DNA of 64,000 nucleotides from Caulobacter sp. UNC279MFTsu5.1. GTDB taxonomy: Bacteria > Pseudomonadota > Alphaproteobacteria > Caulobacterales > Caulobacteraceae. Position numbers and translations under genes: made by a program. The notes under the pieces are model-generated. The model made no database searches. It saw only the letters and a program-made list of their open reading frames with translations, and was not told where the DNA came from. The first letter of the stretch is position 1, and each line of letters opens with the position of its first letter. Below, piece by piece: positions 45,046 to 53,476 of this stretch. The stretch lies in the NCBI RefSeq assembly GCF_900114015.1, contig NZ_FORN01000013.1, forward strand, positions 1 through 64,000. The letters are read 5' to 3'.

Positions 45046-46971
45046 ATGAATTTCGGCGATCTGAAAATCCCCCATAAGCTGCTGGCGGTGTTCGCCGTGA
45101 TGCTTTCGGCGATCGCTGTGATGGGCGTGACGCTGTTCGTCAACCAGACGAAATACGAAGCCTCGATCGAGCGCACGGAGCGGGCCTATCTGTCGCTGCG
45201 CGCCGCCGACACGGCCGCCTTCCGCCTGACCCGCCAGGAGAACTCGCTGCGCGGCTTCCTGCTCTCGGGCGACGAATACTACGTCAAGCGCCTGGAAGAG
45301 GCCCACAAGCCCAAGTTCCTGGGCGCGCTGGAGCAACTGCGCACCCTGGCCCAGGGCGACGAGGCCCAGCTGGCCCGGATCGCCGCCGTCGAGACCGCCT
45401 ATGCCGACTACCGCAAGGCGGCCATCGAGCCGGGCGAGACCCTGGCCCGCGATCCGGCCACCCACCAGCAGGCGGTCGACCTGGTCAAGCACGACGGCGT
45501 CGCCGACCAGTCGGTCTCGGTGGTCGAGGACGACATCGAGCTGATCGTCAAGAATTCGGAAGCCGTCGTCGCCGCCGAGGCGGCCGCCCAGAAGGCGTCC
45601 GCGCTGGAGGCGCGCCTGACCCTGGCCATCGGCATCGGCATCGCCATCGCCATCGCCCTGGGCGGCGGGCTGCTGCTGTCGGGCGTCATCGCCGCGCCGG
45701 TGACGGCCATGACGGCGGCCATGCGCCGTCTGGCCTCGGGCGACAACGGCGTGGGCATCCCGGCGACCGGCCGCAAGGACGAGATCGGCCAGATGGCCGC
45801 CGCCGTCGCCACCTTCAAGGAAGCCGCGATCGCCAAGATCCAGCTGGAAGCCGTCGCCGAGCAGACCCGCCTGACGGCCGAGAGCGAGCGCGCCGCCAAT
45901 GACGACGAGCGCCGCGTGGTCGCCGCCGAGCAGAGCGCGGTGGTCGACGAGCTGGCCTCGAGCCTGGCGCGCCTGGCCCAGGGCGACCTGACCTGCCGCA
46001 TCGACGCCGAGTTCGCTGGCCGCTACCGCCAGCTGCGCGAGGACTTCAACCTGGCGGTCGACAAGCTGCGCGAGGCCATGGCGGCGATCATCGTCTCCAC
46101 CGGCGGCGTGCGCAGCGGCTCCGACGAGATCGCCGACGCCTCCGACAGCCTGGCCCGTCGCACCGAGCAGCAGGCGGCCAGCCTGGAGGAAACCGCCGCG
46201 GCCCTGGACGAGATCACCGCCACGGTGCGCAAGACCGCGTCCGGCGCCAAGGAGGCCTCGTCCGTGGTCGCCACCGCCCGCAGCGACGCCGAGGAGTCCG
46301 GCCGGATCGTCAGCCAGGCGGTCCACGCCATGACCGAGATCGAGACCTCGTCGGTCCAGGTCAGCCAGATCATCGGCGTGATCGACGAGATCGCCTTCCA
46401 GACCAATCTGCTGGCCCTGAACGCCGGCGTCGAAGCGGCGCGGGCCGGCGACGCCGGCCGCGGCTTCGCGGTCGTCGCCCAGGAAGTGCGGGCCCTGGCC
46501 CAGCGCTCGGCCGAAGCGGCCCGGGAGATCAAGACCCTGATCTCGACCTCGACCCAGCAGGTCGGGGCCGGCGTCGACCTGGTCGGCCAGACCGGCAAGG
46601 CCCTGCAGCGCATCGTCGCCCAGGTCGCCTCGATCGACGGGCTGGTCACCGAGATCGCCGCCTCGGCGGTCGAGCAGTCGACCGGCCTGCAGGAGGTCAA
46701 CAAGGCGGTGAACCAGATGGATCAGGTGGTGCAGCAGAACGCCGCCATGGTCGAGGAGGCGACGGCGGCCAGTCATTCGCTGAAGAACGAGGCCAACCAG
46801 CTGGCGGCCCTGGTCGACCGCTTCCGGGTCGGCGACGCCTCGGCGACGACCCCGGCCGTTCGCACGCCCGCCGCGCGCCCGGCCCAGACCCGCGCCGCGA
46901 CCGCCGTCCGCCCCGGCCGGTCGGGCGCCGCCGCCCTGGCGACCAAGGTCGAGGACTGGGAAGAGTTCTGA
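45046..46971 (+). CDS. Methyl-accepting chemotaxis protein (CHASE3-HAMP-MA)
   Basis: This 641-residue chemoreceptor starts at an ATG with AGGAG 7 bases upstream. It has a first helix (LLAVFAVMLSAIAVMGVTLFV), a periplasmic CHASE3-like helical bundle (about 30-185, RLTRQENSLRGFLLSGDEYYV), a second helix (LAIGIGIAIAIALGGGLLLSGV), HAMP ([27 protein letters not shown]), and a signalling domain with the tip [41 protein letters not shown]. It ends EDWEEF, like the receptor at 32550, suggesting CheR/CheB tethering. A terminator follows. The periplasmic part differs from the other receptor, so they probably sense different cues. Confidence 0.95.
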   Translation: MNFGDLKIPHKLLAVFAVMLSAIAVMGVTLFVNQTKYEASIERTERAYLSLRAADTAAFRLTRQENSLRGFLLSGDEYYVKRLEEAHKPKFLGALEQLRTLAQGDEAQLARIAAVETAYADYRKAAIEPGETLARDPATHQQAVDLVKHDGVADQSVSVVEDDIELIVKNSEAVVAAEAAAQKASALEARLTLAIGIGIAIAIALGGGLLLSGVIAAPVTAMTAAMRRLASGDNGVGIPATGRKDEIGQMAAAVATFKEAAIAKIQLEAVAEQTRLTAESERAANDDERRVVAAEQSAVVDELASSLARLAQGDLTCRIDAEFAGRYRQLREDFNLAVDKLREAMAAIIVSTGGVRSGSDEIADASDSLARRTEQQAASLEETAAALDEITATVRKTASGAKEASSVVATARSDAEESGRIVSQAVHAMTEIETSSVQVSQIIGVIDEIAFQTNLLALNAGVEAARAGDAGRGFAVVAQEVRALAQRSAEAAREIKTLISTSTQQVGAGVDLVGQTGKALQRIVAQVASIDGLVTEIAASAVEQSTGLQEVNKAVNQMDQVVQQNAAMVEEATAASHSLKNEANQLAALVDRFRVGDASATTPAVRTPAARPAQTRAATAVRPGRSGAAALATKVEDWEEF

Positions 46972-47000
46972 TCGGCGTCCGCTCGACGATCGGATGAAGG

Positions 47001-47033
47001 AAGGCCCCCGGCGTCGCCAGGGGCCTTTTTTCG
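47001..47033 (+). terminator. Rho-independent terminator of the 45046 chemoreceptor gene
   Basis: AAGGCCCCCGGCG-TCGCCAGGGGCCTT followed by TTTTCG. The stem starts 30 bases after the stop codon and ends next to the stop of the convergent LytTR gene. Confidence 0.88.
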
Positions 47034-47035
47034 TT

Positions 47036-47839
47036 TCAGTACCAGCCGGCCTCGCGCAGCGTCCGGGCGTAGGCTCGGCTGACCGGCGCCTCGACGCCGT
47101 TGACCAGGGTCAGGGTGGCGCGGCCGTCACCCCGCCGGGCGTCCCGCACCGCCGCCTTGGCCACCCACCAGGAGCGGTGGGTCTGGGCGCCCTCGATGCC
47201 CTCGAGCTCGGCCACGGCGTCGGACAGGCGCAGCAGGATCAGGTCCTGGCCCTTGGAGGTGTGCAGGCGCAGATAATGGTCCTCGGCCTCGACGGCGTAG
47301 ATCTCGCCGCCGCGCAGGCGCGGGGGCAGGCGCTCGATGAAGCGGGGCGGCGGCGCTTCCGGCGGCGCGGCGTGGGTCTCGATCGGTCGTCGCGTGGCCA
47401 GGGTCATCAGGGCGGTCATGCCGCTGGTCATCACCAGGGTGACGCCGAAATAGGTCGCCGCGACGCGCGGGGTCAGGGGCGTGCGGCCACCGGCGAACCA
47501 GACCAGCACGGTGAACAGCGGGGTCAGCACGACGACGATGATCAGGGCGCGCCACCAGGTCGAGGCCAGGCCCGGCCAGAGCCCGCCGACCGCCTGGGCC
47601 ACGGTCGTGCCCAGCACCGCGCCCAGGGCCGACAGGCCGATCCAGTAGGCCAGGCGCGGACCCAGCGGCGTGTCGCTCGTGCCCAGCGCGCCGATCAGGG
47701 CCAGGAAGACGCCGGCGACCACCGCCACGACCAGCGGCCGCAGGTAGATCCGCGGGAAGGCCGGGACGGGCGTGTTCGTTGACGCTTCGCCAATGGCGGC
47801 GGCCCGCCGTTCACGAACTGCCGACGCTTTCTCACGCAC
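47036..47839 (-). CDS. LytTR-type membrane-bound transcriptional regulator
   Basis: This 267-residue protein has about four membrane helices in its first 150 residues (LRPLVVAVVAGVFLALIGAL; LAYWIGLSALGAVLGTTVAQ; ALIIVVVLTPLFTVLVWF; YFGVTLVMTSGMTALMTL). It is followed by a C-terminal LytTR DNA-binding domain: IYAVEAEDHYLRLHTSKGQDLILLRLSDAVAELEGIEGAQTHRSWWVAKAAV, with the HRS/WWV pattern of the family. Membrane-anchored LytTR regulators are common in Caulobacter relatives and often control cell-envelope or transport genes. The start used is GTG 47839; a later one is possible. The divergent DUF2306 gene is the nearest candidate target. Confidence 0.9.
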   Translation of the reverse strand: MREKASAVRERRAAAIGEASTNTPVPAFPRIYLRPLVVAVVAGVFLALIGALGTSDTPLGPRLAYWIGLSALGAVLGTTVAQAVGGLWPGLASTWWRALIIVVVLTPLFTVLVWFAGGRTPLTPRVAATYFGVTLVMTSGMTALMTLATRRPIETHAAPPEAPPPRFIERLPPRLRGGEIYAVEAEDHYLRLHTSKGQDLILLRLSDAVAELEGIEGAQTHRSWWVAKAAVRDARRGDGRATLTLVNGVEAPVSRAYARTLREAGWY

Positions 47840-47926
47840 CTTCGGATGACCCCCGCCGCCGCCGATCCTAAGCCGGACCCGACCTTGATCGCCCCGGCGC
47901 GGCGCGATCGCTTCGGGAGAAACAAG

Positions 47927-48484
47927 ATGTCCGACACCAGCCTGTCAATCGGTCCGGTCCGCTTTATCCGCATGGCGGCCGTCGGCCTGGCCGTCACCGT
48001 GGGCCTGATCCTGGCGGTGGGAGCGTCCCAGGGCCACGGGCCGGCGGCGGTGCTGGCCAGCTTCCTGCATCTGAAGGGGCGCCTGCACGCGCCTCATCTG
48101 GGGCTGCTGGCGATCGCGCCGATCCCGATCCAGGTCCACGTGGCGGCGGTGAGCACCGCCCTGGGCGTCGGGATCGCCTTGCTGCTGGGCCTGAAGGGCG
48201 ACACCGTCCACCGCACGCTCGGCTGGGTCTGGGTCGTGGCCATGGCGACGGCGGCGATCTCGTCGCTGTTCATCCACCGGTCCAACCCCGGCGGCTACAG
48301 CTTCCTGCACCTGTTCGCCGGCTGGACCCTGATCGCCCTGCCCATGGGGGTGTTCGCCGCCCGCAAGCACAATGTCCGCCTGCACGGCCGGACAATGACG
48401 GGGCTGTTCGTCGGCGGCCTGCTGATCGCCGGGGCCTTCGCCTTCCTGCCGGGCCGGCTGATGTGGCAGATGGTGTTCGGCTAG
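47927..48484 (+). CDS. DUF2306-type membrane protein
   Basis: This 185-residue protein has about five membrane helices. It contains LRLHGRTM-type sequence near the end (KHNVRLHGRTMTGLFVGGLLIAGAFAFLPGRLMWQMVFG), HRTLGWVWVVAMATAAISSLFIH and FLHLFAGWTLIALPMGVFAARKHN. This H-R-x-x-G-W and HxRxHGR pattern belongs to the DUF2306 family, often annotated as a membrane protein with possible haem or quinone contact; the function is unknown. GGGAG lies 7 bases before the ATG. It is divergent from the LytTR regulator, which might control it. Confidence 0.82.
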   Translation: MSDTSLSIGPVRFIRMAAVGLAVTVGLILAVGASQGHGPAAVLASFLHLKGRLHAPHLGLLAIAPIPIQVHVAAVSTALGVGIALLLGLKGDTVHRTLGWVWVVAMATAAISSLFIHRSNPGGYSFLHLFAGWTLIALPMGVFAARKHNVRLHGRTMTGLFVGGLLIAGAFAFLPGRLMWQMVFG

Positions 48485-48583
48485 AGCGTTCCGGCCTGAT
48501 TGCGTCAGGCCGGGCGCTCTAGATCTTTGTCTTGGCGCATTTTCTTCACGCGAACCGGCGTCCGCTTCGCTCAAAAATGCGCT
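48484..48583. repeat. Dispersed alphaproteobacterial palindromic repeat
   Basis: Two adjacent hairpins: AGAGCG-TT-CCGGCCTGA-TTGCG-TCAGGCCGG-G-CGCTCT (48484-48521), and GCGCATTTT...AAAAATGCGC (48535-48582) around ACCGGCGTCCG. The second belongs to a repeat seen widely between alphaproteobacterial genes. The first may also serve as a terminator for the DUF2306 gene. Confidence 0.7.
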
Positions 48584-48662
48584 AGGGTCCGCGATCCGTC
48601 GCCCTTGCCAGGCCCGCGCCCGGAGGCCTACGAACGGTCAAGCAATGCGCGGATCACGGACC

Positions 48663-49367
48663 ATGACGACGCAAGTTCGAGCGCCTCGCACCAAGCCGGC
48701 CGGCCGGGGGCGGCCCGCCAAGGCCACGGGGCGGGACTTGAAGGAGACGATCCTCGACGCCGCCGAGGGGCTGTTCGCGCGCCACGGCTTCCATGGCGTC
48801 ACCATCCGCCAGGTGGCCGCCGAGGCCGGCGTCGACACCGCCCTGATCCACTACTATTTCGGCGCCAAGCGCGAGCTGTTCGACTCGGTGTTCCTGCGCC
48901 GGGCCGAGATCCTCAACACCGCCCGCGGCCTGTCGATGGACGCCTACGAGAAGAGCCATCCCGGGACCATGACCGTCGAGGGGGTGATCGAGGCCTTCAT
49001 CGAGCCCCTGCTGCGCATCTCCCAGGATGGCGGCCAGGGCTGGAAGAGCTATTTCGCCTTGGTGGCCCAGGTGAACAACACCCCGGCCTGGGGCGGCGAG
49101 ACCATGGCGCGGTTCTTCGACCCGGTGGTCCACCGCCTGGTCGAGACCCTGAAGGTGGTTCGTCCGGACGCGGCCTATCGCGACCTCTACTGGAGCTACC
49201 AGTTCCTGACCGGCTCGATGATGCTGGCCCTGTCGGAGACCGGCCGCATCGACTCCCTGTCCGATGGGGAATGCCACTCCAGCGACCTGGGCGCGGTGCG
49301 GGCCCGACTGTTCGCCTACTGCGCCGCCGGCTTCGAGGCCGTGATCGCCCGCGCGCCGCAAGGCTGA
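48663..49367 (+). CDS. TetR-family transcriptional repressor
   Basis: This protein of about 234 residues has an N-terminal helix-turn-helix: GRDLKETILDAAEGLFARHGFHGVTIRQVAAEAGVDTALIHYYFGAKRELFDSVFLRRAE, the TetR signature including the conserved HYYF. The C-terminal ligand-binding half resembles the TetR_C subfamily with FDPVVHRLVETLK and YWSYQFLTGSMMLAL. A basic Pro-rich stretch (RAPRTKPAGRGRPAK) precedes the domain. An ATG at 48645 is an alternative start. It is followed by two palindromes and the TonB receptor gene, so it probably represses itself or the receptor-MFS pair. Confidence 0.93.
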   Translation: MTTQVRAPRTKPAGRGRPAKATGRDLKETILDAAEGLFARHGFHGVTIRQVAAEAGVDTALIHYYFGAKRELFDSVFLRRAEILNTARGLSMDAYEKSHPGTMTVEGVIEAFIEPLLRISQDGGQGWKSYFALVAQVNNTPAWGGETMARFFDPVVHRLVETLKVVRPDAAYRDLYWSYQFLTGSMMLALSETGRIDSLSDGECHSSDLGAVRARLFAYCAAGFEAVIARAPQG

Positions 49368-49389
49368 TTTCCCAAACTTCCCAAAGCCT

Positions 49390-49427
49390 TGTGACGTTTC
49401 ACACTGGCATTTCATCAGTTGATGAAA
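49390..49427 (+). promoter_or_regulatory. Two palindromic operator candidates ahead of the TonB receptor gene
   Basis: TGTGA-CGTT-TCACA (49390-49403) and TTTCATCA-GT-TGATGAAA (49410-49427) are perfect palindromes 6 bases apart, between the TetR and receptor genes. The second is of typical size for a TetR dimer site. The first is similar in shape to a CRP/FNR-type half-site pair. The -10/-35 boxes are not evident. Confidence 0.5.
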
Positions 49428-49565
49428 AAAGGCTGGCGCAAAACGCAACTCTGGGTGACAGTGTTCTCCAATTCGCGAACGAATGAATTCGCGGAAGCCG
49501 GAAATGCGGCCGTCAAACGGGGCTGTCCGGCACGGGACGGAACGCATAGGGGAAGGGGAGAACCC

Positions 49566-51812
49566 ATGAAGACGATGCTCAAGCTCGCGCTGCTGGCCGG
49601 CGCGGCCTGGTCGGCCGCCGCGACCGCCGCGATCGCCCAGGACGCCGCGCCCGCCGGCGCCGGTCCAGTGGCGGTCGACGAACTGGTCGTCACCGCCCGC
49701 CGCCGCGAGGAAAACCTCAAGGACGTGCCGGTCGCCGTCTCGGCCTTCAGCGCCGAGACCCTGGAGCGCCAGGCCGCCAACGACATCACCACCCTGTCGC
49801 AGACGACGCCGAACATCACCGTGCAGACCGCGCGCGGCTCGAACTCGACCCTGATCTCCTACATCCGCGGCATCGGCCAGCAGGATCCGCTGTGGGGCTA
49901 CGAGCCTGGCGTCGGCCTCTATGTCGACGACGTCTACATCTATCGCCCGCAGGGCGCGGTGCTGGACGTGTTCGACGTCTCGCGGATCGAGGTGCTGCGC
50001 GGGCCGCAAGGCACGCTGTACGGCCGCAACACCATCGGCGGCGCGATCAAGTACGTGACCAACCGCCTGGGCGACGAGGCTGGCGGCAAGATCCGCGGGA
50101 CCTACGGCAGCTACAACCAGACCGACCTGCTGGTCGAGGGCCACACCCCGGTCGCCGCCGGCCTGTCGGTGGGCGGCGCCTACGCCCTCTATAAACGCGA
50201 CGGCTACGGCACGAACCTGACCACCGGCGCCGAGCACTACAACAAGGACGTCCAGGCCTATCGCCTGAGCGCCGAGTACAAGCCGACCGACGACCTGTTC
50301 TTCCGCCTGGCCTACGACAAGGTGAAGGACGACTCCAACCCCCGTCACGGCCACCGCGAACTGCCGGCCCTGGTCGGCGGCTACAAGGTGCTGGACGTCT
50401 ACGACACCCAGGCCGGCCTGGGCGATTCCAACTCGGTCGAGACCGAGGGTCTGTCGCTGACCGGCGAGTACCACGCCAGCGAGCACCTGACCTTCAAGTC
50501 GATCACCGCCAGCCGCAAGGGCCACACCGACACCCTGATCGATTTCGACGGCACGCCCCTGCCGACCCTGGATGTGCCGGCCACCTACGACGACCGCTCG
50601 TTCTCGCAGGAACTGCAGGCGGTCTATTCGGACGAGACCATCCAGGGCGTGTTCGGCCTCTACTACATGAACAGCCAGGCTTCGGGCGAGTTCGACACCA
50701 TCGCCGGCAACCTGGGCGTCGCGATCGCCGACGGCGGCAAGGTCAGCACTCAGAGCTTCGCGGCCTTCTTCGACGTGTCGGCCAACTTCACCGACCGCTT
50801 CAAGGTCTCGCTGGGCGCCCGCGCCACCCGCGACCACAAGCGCAGCAACACCTTCCGGTTCTTCTATCTCGGCGCCACGCGCACGCCCTACCAGGGCGGG
50901 ACGCCGCGGCCGATCCTGCAGGTGCGCACCAACTACAGCGCCGAAAAGACCTTCGAGGAGTTCACCCCCCGCCTGTCGGCCTCGTACGAACTGACCGACG
51001 ACCTGAACACCTATGTCTCCTATTCGAAGGGCTACAAGTCGGGCGGCTGGGACATGCGCGGCGACGCCTTCCTGACGCCCCAGACCGTCAACGGCTACAA
51101 CCCCGAGATCGTCAACGCCTACGAGGTGGGCCTGAAGGGCAATCTGTTCGACCGCCGGGTCTCGTTCGCCACCGCCGCGTTCCTGTCCAAGTACAAGGAC
51201 CAGCAGGTCACCACCCAGGTGGTCGTGCCGTCGGGCATCGCCAGCAGCGTCGACAACGCCGGCGCCTCCACCCTCTACGGCGTGGAGTTCGAGGCCAAGG
51301 CGGCGTTCAGCCAGCACCTGTCGGGCACGGTGGCCCTGGGCTACATCCACGCCAAGTACGACACCTTCAACCGCTTCGTCCCGGCCGGCGCGCCGAACCC
51401 GGTCAACCCGTCCCAGACGATCCCGGCCGGCGGCCAGATCGTCAACGTCGCCGACCTCTACGGCTTCCAGAACACCCCCCAATGGACGGGCAACGCCAGC
51501 CTGACCTGGCGCGGGACCGTGGCCGGCGGCGAGCTGCAGATCACCCCGATGGTCAGCTATCGCGACGACTACCAGCAGTTCGAGCTGCCCCTGCCGCTGC
51601 TGGACCAGAAGGCCTTCACCCTGGTCGACCTGACCGCCAGCTGGGCTCCGGAAGGCGGTCGCTACAAGATCTCGGTGGCCGGCAAGAACCTGACCGACGA
51701 GCGCTATCGCACCGGCGGCTACAACTTCGGCGTTCCGACCTACAACAACTCGGTGATCGGCTTCTACGGTCCGCCGCGCACCTATTCGGCCTCGCTCGAG
51801 GTCAAGTTCTAG
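49566..51812 (+). CDS. TonB-dependent outer-membrane receptor
   Basis: This 748-residue receptor has a signal peptide (KTMLKLALLAGAAWSAAATAAIA-Q, about residue 24). It has a TonB box region VDELVVTARRREENLKDVPVAVSAFSAETL, a plug with TPNITVQTARGSNSTLISYIRGIGQQDPLWGYEPGVGLYVDDVYIYRPQGAVLDVFDVSRIEVLRGPQGTLYGRNTIGGAIKYVTN, and a 22-strand barrel ending in the terminal aromatic ASLEVKF. It imports a scarce substrate using ExbB-ExbD-TonB energy; the plug style is common to Caulobacter receptors for carbohydrates or other nutrients. GGGGAG lies 5 bases before the ATG. The adjacent TetR and MFS genes suggest one uptake system. Confidence 0.96.
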   Translation: MKTMLKLALLAGAAWSAAATAAIAQDAAPAGAGPVAVDELVVTARRREENLKDVPVAVSAFSAETLERQAANDITTLSQTTPNITVQTARGSNSTLISYIRGIGQQDPLWGYEPGVGLYVDDVYIYRPQGAVLDVFDVSRIEVLRGPQGTLYGRNTIGGAIKYVTNRLGDEAGGKIRGTYGSYNQTDLLVEGHTPVAAGLSVGGAYALYKRDGYGTNLTTGAEHYNKDVQAYRLSAEYKPTDDLFFRLAYDKVKDDSNPRHGHRELPALVGGYKVLDVYDTQAGLGDSNSVETEGLSLTGEYHASEHLTFKSITASRKGHTDTLIDFDGTPLPTLDVPATYDDRSFSQELQAVYSDETIQGVFGLYYMNSQASGEFDTIAGNLGVAIADGGKVSTQSFAAFFDVSANFTDRFKVSLGARATRDHKRSNTFRFFYLGATRTPYQGGTPRPILQVRTNYSAEKTFEEFTPRLSASYELTDDLNTYVSYSKGYKSGGWDMRGDAFLTPQTVNGYNPEIVNAYEVGLKGNLFDRRVSFATAAFLSKYKDQQVTTQVVVPSGIASSVDNAGASTLYGVEFEAKAAFSQHLSGTVALGYIHAKYDTFNRFVPAGAPNPVNPSQTIPAGGQIVNVADLYGFQNTPQWTGNASLTWRGTVAGGELQITPMVSYRDDYQQFELPLPLLDQKAFTLVDLTASWAPEGGRYKISVAGKNLTDERYRTGGYNFGVPTYNNSVIGFYGPPRTYSASLEVKF

Positions 51813-51834
51813 GGTCTTCTCGCCTCGACCGACC

Positions 51835-51873
51835 GGCGACGGCTTGCTGCAACAGGCCGTCGCCGTTTCTTTG
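51835..51873 (+). terminator. Hairpin between the receptor and MFS genes
   Basis: GGCGACGGC (51835-51843) pairs with GCCGTCGCC (51856-51864), followed by GTTTCTTTG. It may attenuate rather than fully stop transcription, since the MFS gene begins 37 bases later without a clear promoter. Confidence 0.55.
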
Positions 51874-51900
51874 TCCTCTCCACGATTCGCGGCGGAACCC

Positions 51901-53223
51901 ATGAGCGACGCAAGCAGGCAGATTCCGACTCCCGGCGCGCGTTACCGCTACGTCGTGCTGGCCATGCTGATCCTGGTCTACACGCTCAACTTCCTGGACC
52001 GGCAGATCCTGGGCATCCTGGCCAAGCCCATCAAGGAGGAGTTCGGCCTGACCGACGGTCAGTTCGGCCTGATGAGCGGCCTGGCCTTCGCCCTGCTCTA
52101 CACCACCCTGGCCATCCCGATCGCCTGGCTGGCCGACCGCTTCAGTCGGGTGTGGATCATGACCGCGGCCCTGACCCTGTGGAGCGGCTTCACCGCCCTG
52201 TGCGGCTTCGCGGGCGGGTTCTCGCAGCTGTTCCTGGCCCGGATGGGCGTGGGCATCGGCGAGGCGGGCGGCGTGGCCCCGGCCTATTCGATGCTGGCCG
52301 ACTATTTCCCCAAGTCGCAGCGGGCCCGGGCCCTGGCGGCCTATGCGTTCGGCATCCCGCTGGGCACGGCGGCGGGGACCCTGGTCGGCGGCCTGCTGGC
52401 CGTGCATTTCGGCTGGCGCACCGCCTTCATCGTCGTGGGCGCGATCGGCGTGCTGCTGGCTCCGGTCTTCCGGCTGGTGGTCCGCGACCCGCGCCGGGGC
52501 GGGGCCGACATGGCGGCGGGCGACACCACCACCGTCCAGGCTCCGGCCGCCCCGCTGGGCGAAGTGGTCGGCGTGCTGGCCAGGAAGCCCAGCTTCTGGC
52601 TGCTGGCGTTCGGCGCCGCCTCGTCCTCTGTCTGCGGCTACGGCGTGGCCCTGTGGCTGCCGTCGTTCTTCATGCGCAGCCTGGGCCTGACCCTGCGCGA
52701 GACCGCCTGGTATTATTCCGGCATCGCCTTCTTCGGCGGCCTGATGGGCATCTGGCTGGGCGGGGCGGTGGCCGACCGGCTGGGCGCCAAGTCGAAGGCC
52801 GGCTATCCGCTGACTCCGGCCGTGGCGTTCCTGATCTCGGTGCCGTGCTTCCTGCTGGCCATGAACAGCGGGTCGCTGGTGGGGGGGCTGGGGGGAAGCG
52901 CGGCCCTGGCCCTGGCCTTCGCGATCTTCCTGATCCCCACGGGCCTGAACCTGGCATGGCTCGGACCGATCACCGCGGCCGTGCAGCACCTGGCCCCCGC
53001 GCCGATGCGCACCACGGCCTCGGCCCTGTTCCTGCTGATCAACAACCTGCTGGGGATCGCGGTCGGCACCTATTATTTCGGCCTGGTCTCGGACCTGCTC
53101 AAGCCGGCGTTCGGTCAGGAATCCCTGCGCTGGTCGATCTATACCGGCATGGGCTTCTACCTGATCGCGGCCCTGCTGTTCTTCCTAGCCTCGCGCCGCC
53201 TGGCCCGCGACTGGGTGGATTAG
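51901..53223 (+). CDS. MFS transporter (Spinster-like)
   Basis: This 440-residue protein has 12 membrane helices. The opening YVVLAMLILVYTLNFLDRQILGILAKPIKEEFGLTDGQFGLMSGLAFALLYTTLAIPIAWLADRFSRVWIM contains the MFS motif (DRFSR between helices 2 and 3). It is followed by FLARMGVGIGEAGGVAPAYSMLADYFPKSQRARALAAYAFGIPLG, the Spinster/sphingolipid-transporter-like signature. It presumably moves the substrate of the preceding TonB receptor across the inner membrane. ATG 51901 lies 88 bases after the receptor stop. The substrate is unknown. Confidence 0.93.
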   Translation: MSDASRQIPTPGARYRYVVLAMLILVYTLNFLDRQILGILAKPIKEEFGLTDGQFGLMSGLAFALLYTTLAIPIAWLADRFSRVWIMTAALTLWSGFTALCGFAGGFSQLFLARMGVGIGEAGGVAPAYSMLADYFPKSQRARALAAYAFGIPLGTAAGTLVGGLLAVHFGWRTAFIVVGAIGVLLAPVFRLVVRDPRRGGADMAAGDTTTVQAPAAPLGEVVGVLARKPSFWLLAFGAASSSVCGYGVALWLPSFFMRSLGLTLRETAWYYSGIAFFGGLMGIWLGGAVADRLGAKSKAGYPLTPAVAFLISVPCFLLAMNSGSLVGGLGGSAALALAFAIFLIPTGLNLAWLGPITAAVQHLAPAPMRTTASALFLLINNLLGIAVGTYYFGLVSDLLKPAFGQESLRWSIYTGMGFYLIAALLFFLASRRLARDWVD

Positions 53224-53250
53224 GACGAGCGTCATGCGGGGCCCTGCGTG

Positions 53251-53343
53251 GTCCTCGTCCTTCGACGGGCTTAGGATGAGGACCATTGACAGGCCCGGCC
53301 AGTAGGAAACCTCATCCTGAGCTTGTCGAAGGACGAGGTTTCC
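53251..53343. repeat. Dispersed inverted repeat pair
   Basis: Two related copies in opposite orientation: GTCCTCGTCCTTCGACGGG-CTTAGGATGAGGAC (53251-53283) and AACCTCATCCTGAGC-TTGTCGAAGGACGAGGTT (53309-53341), which together fold as a large hairpin and each fold alone. The CTTCGAC...GTCGAAGG core is a widespread alphaproteobacterial repeat. It lies after the MFS gene and probably serves as a terminator-like boundary. Confidence 0.75.
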
Positions 53344-53476
53344 GGCCCCGAAGCTGAATGTCGATCCACCCTGAACCGGGGCGCCAACTGGGGCGATTGA
53401 CCGCACCCGAAGAAGCGCCACTGTTCCGACACGTTCAGGTTACAAGAGCCGGCTGACGAACGCAGGACTGCGAACC

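Noticed and set aside
48654..51902. A 1082-residue minus-strand frame opposite the TetR and TonB receptor genes
   Set aside because: It spans two genes with strong family signatures on the other strand and has typical antisense composition.
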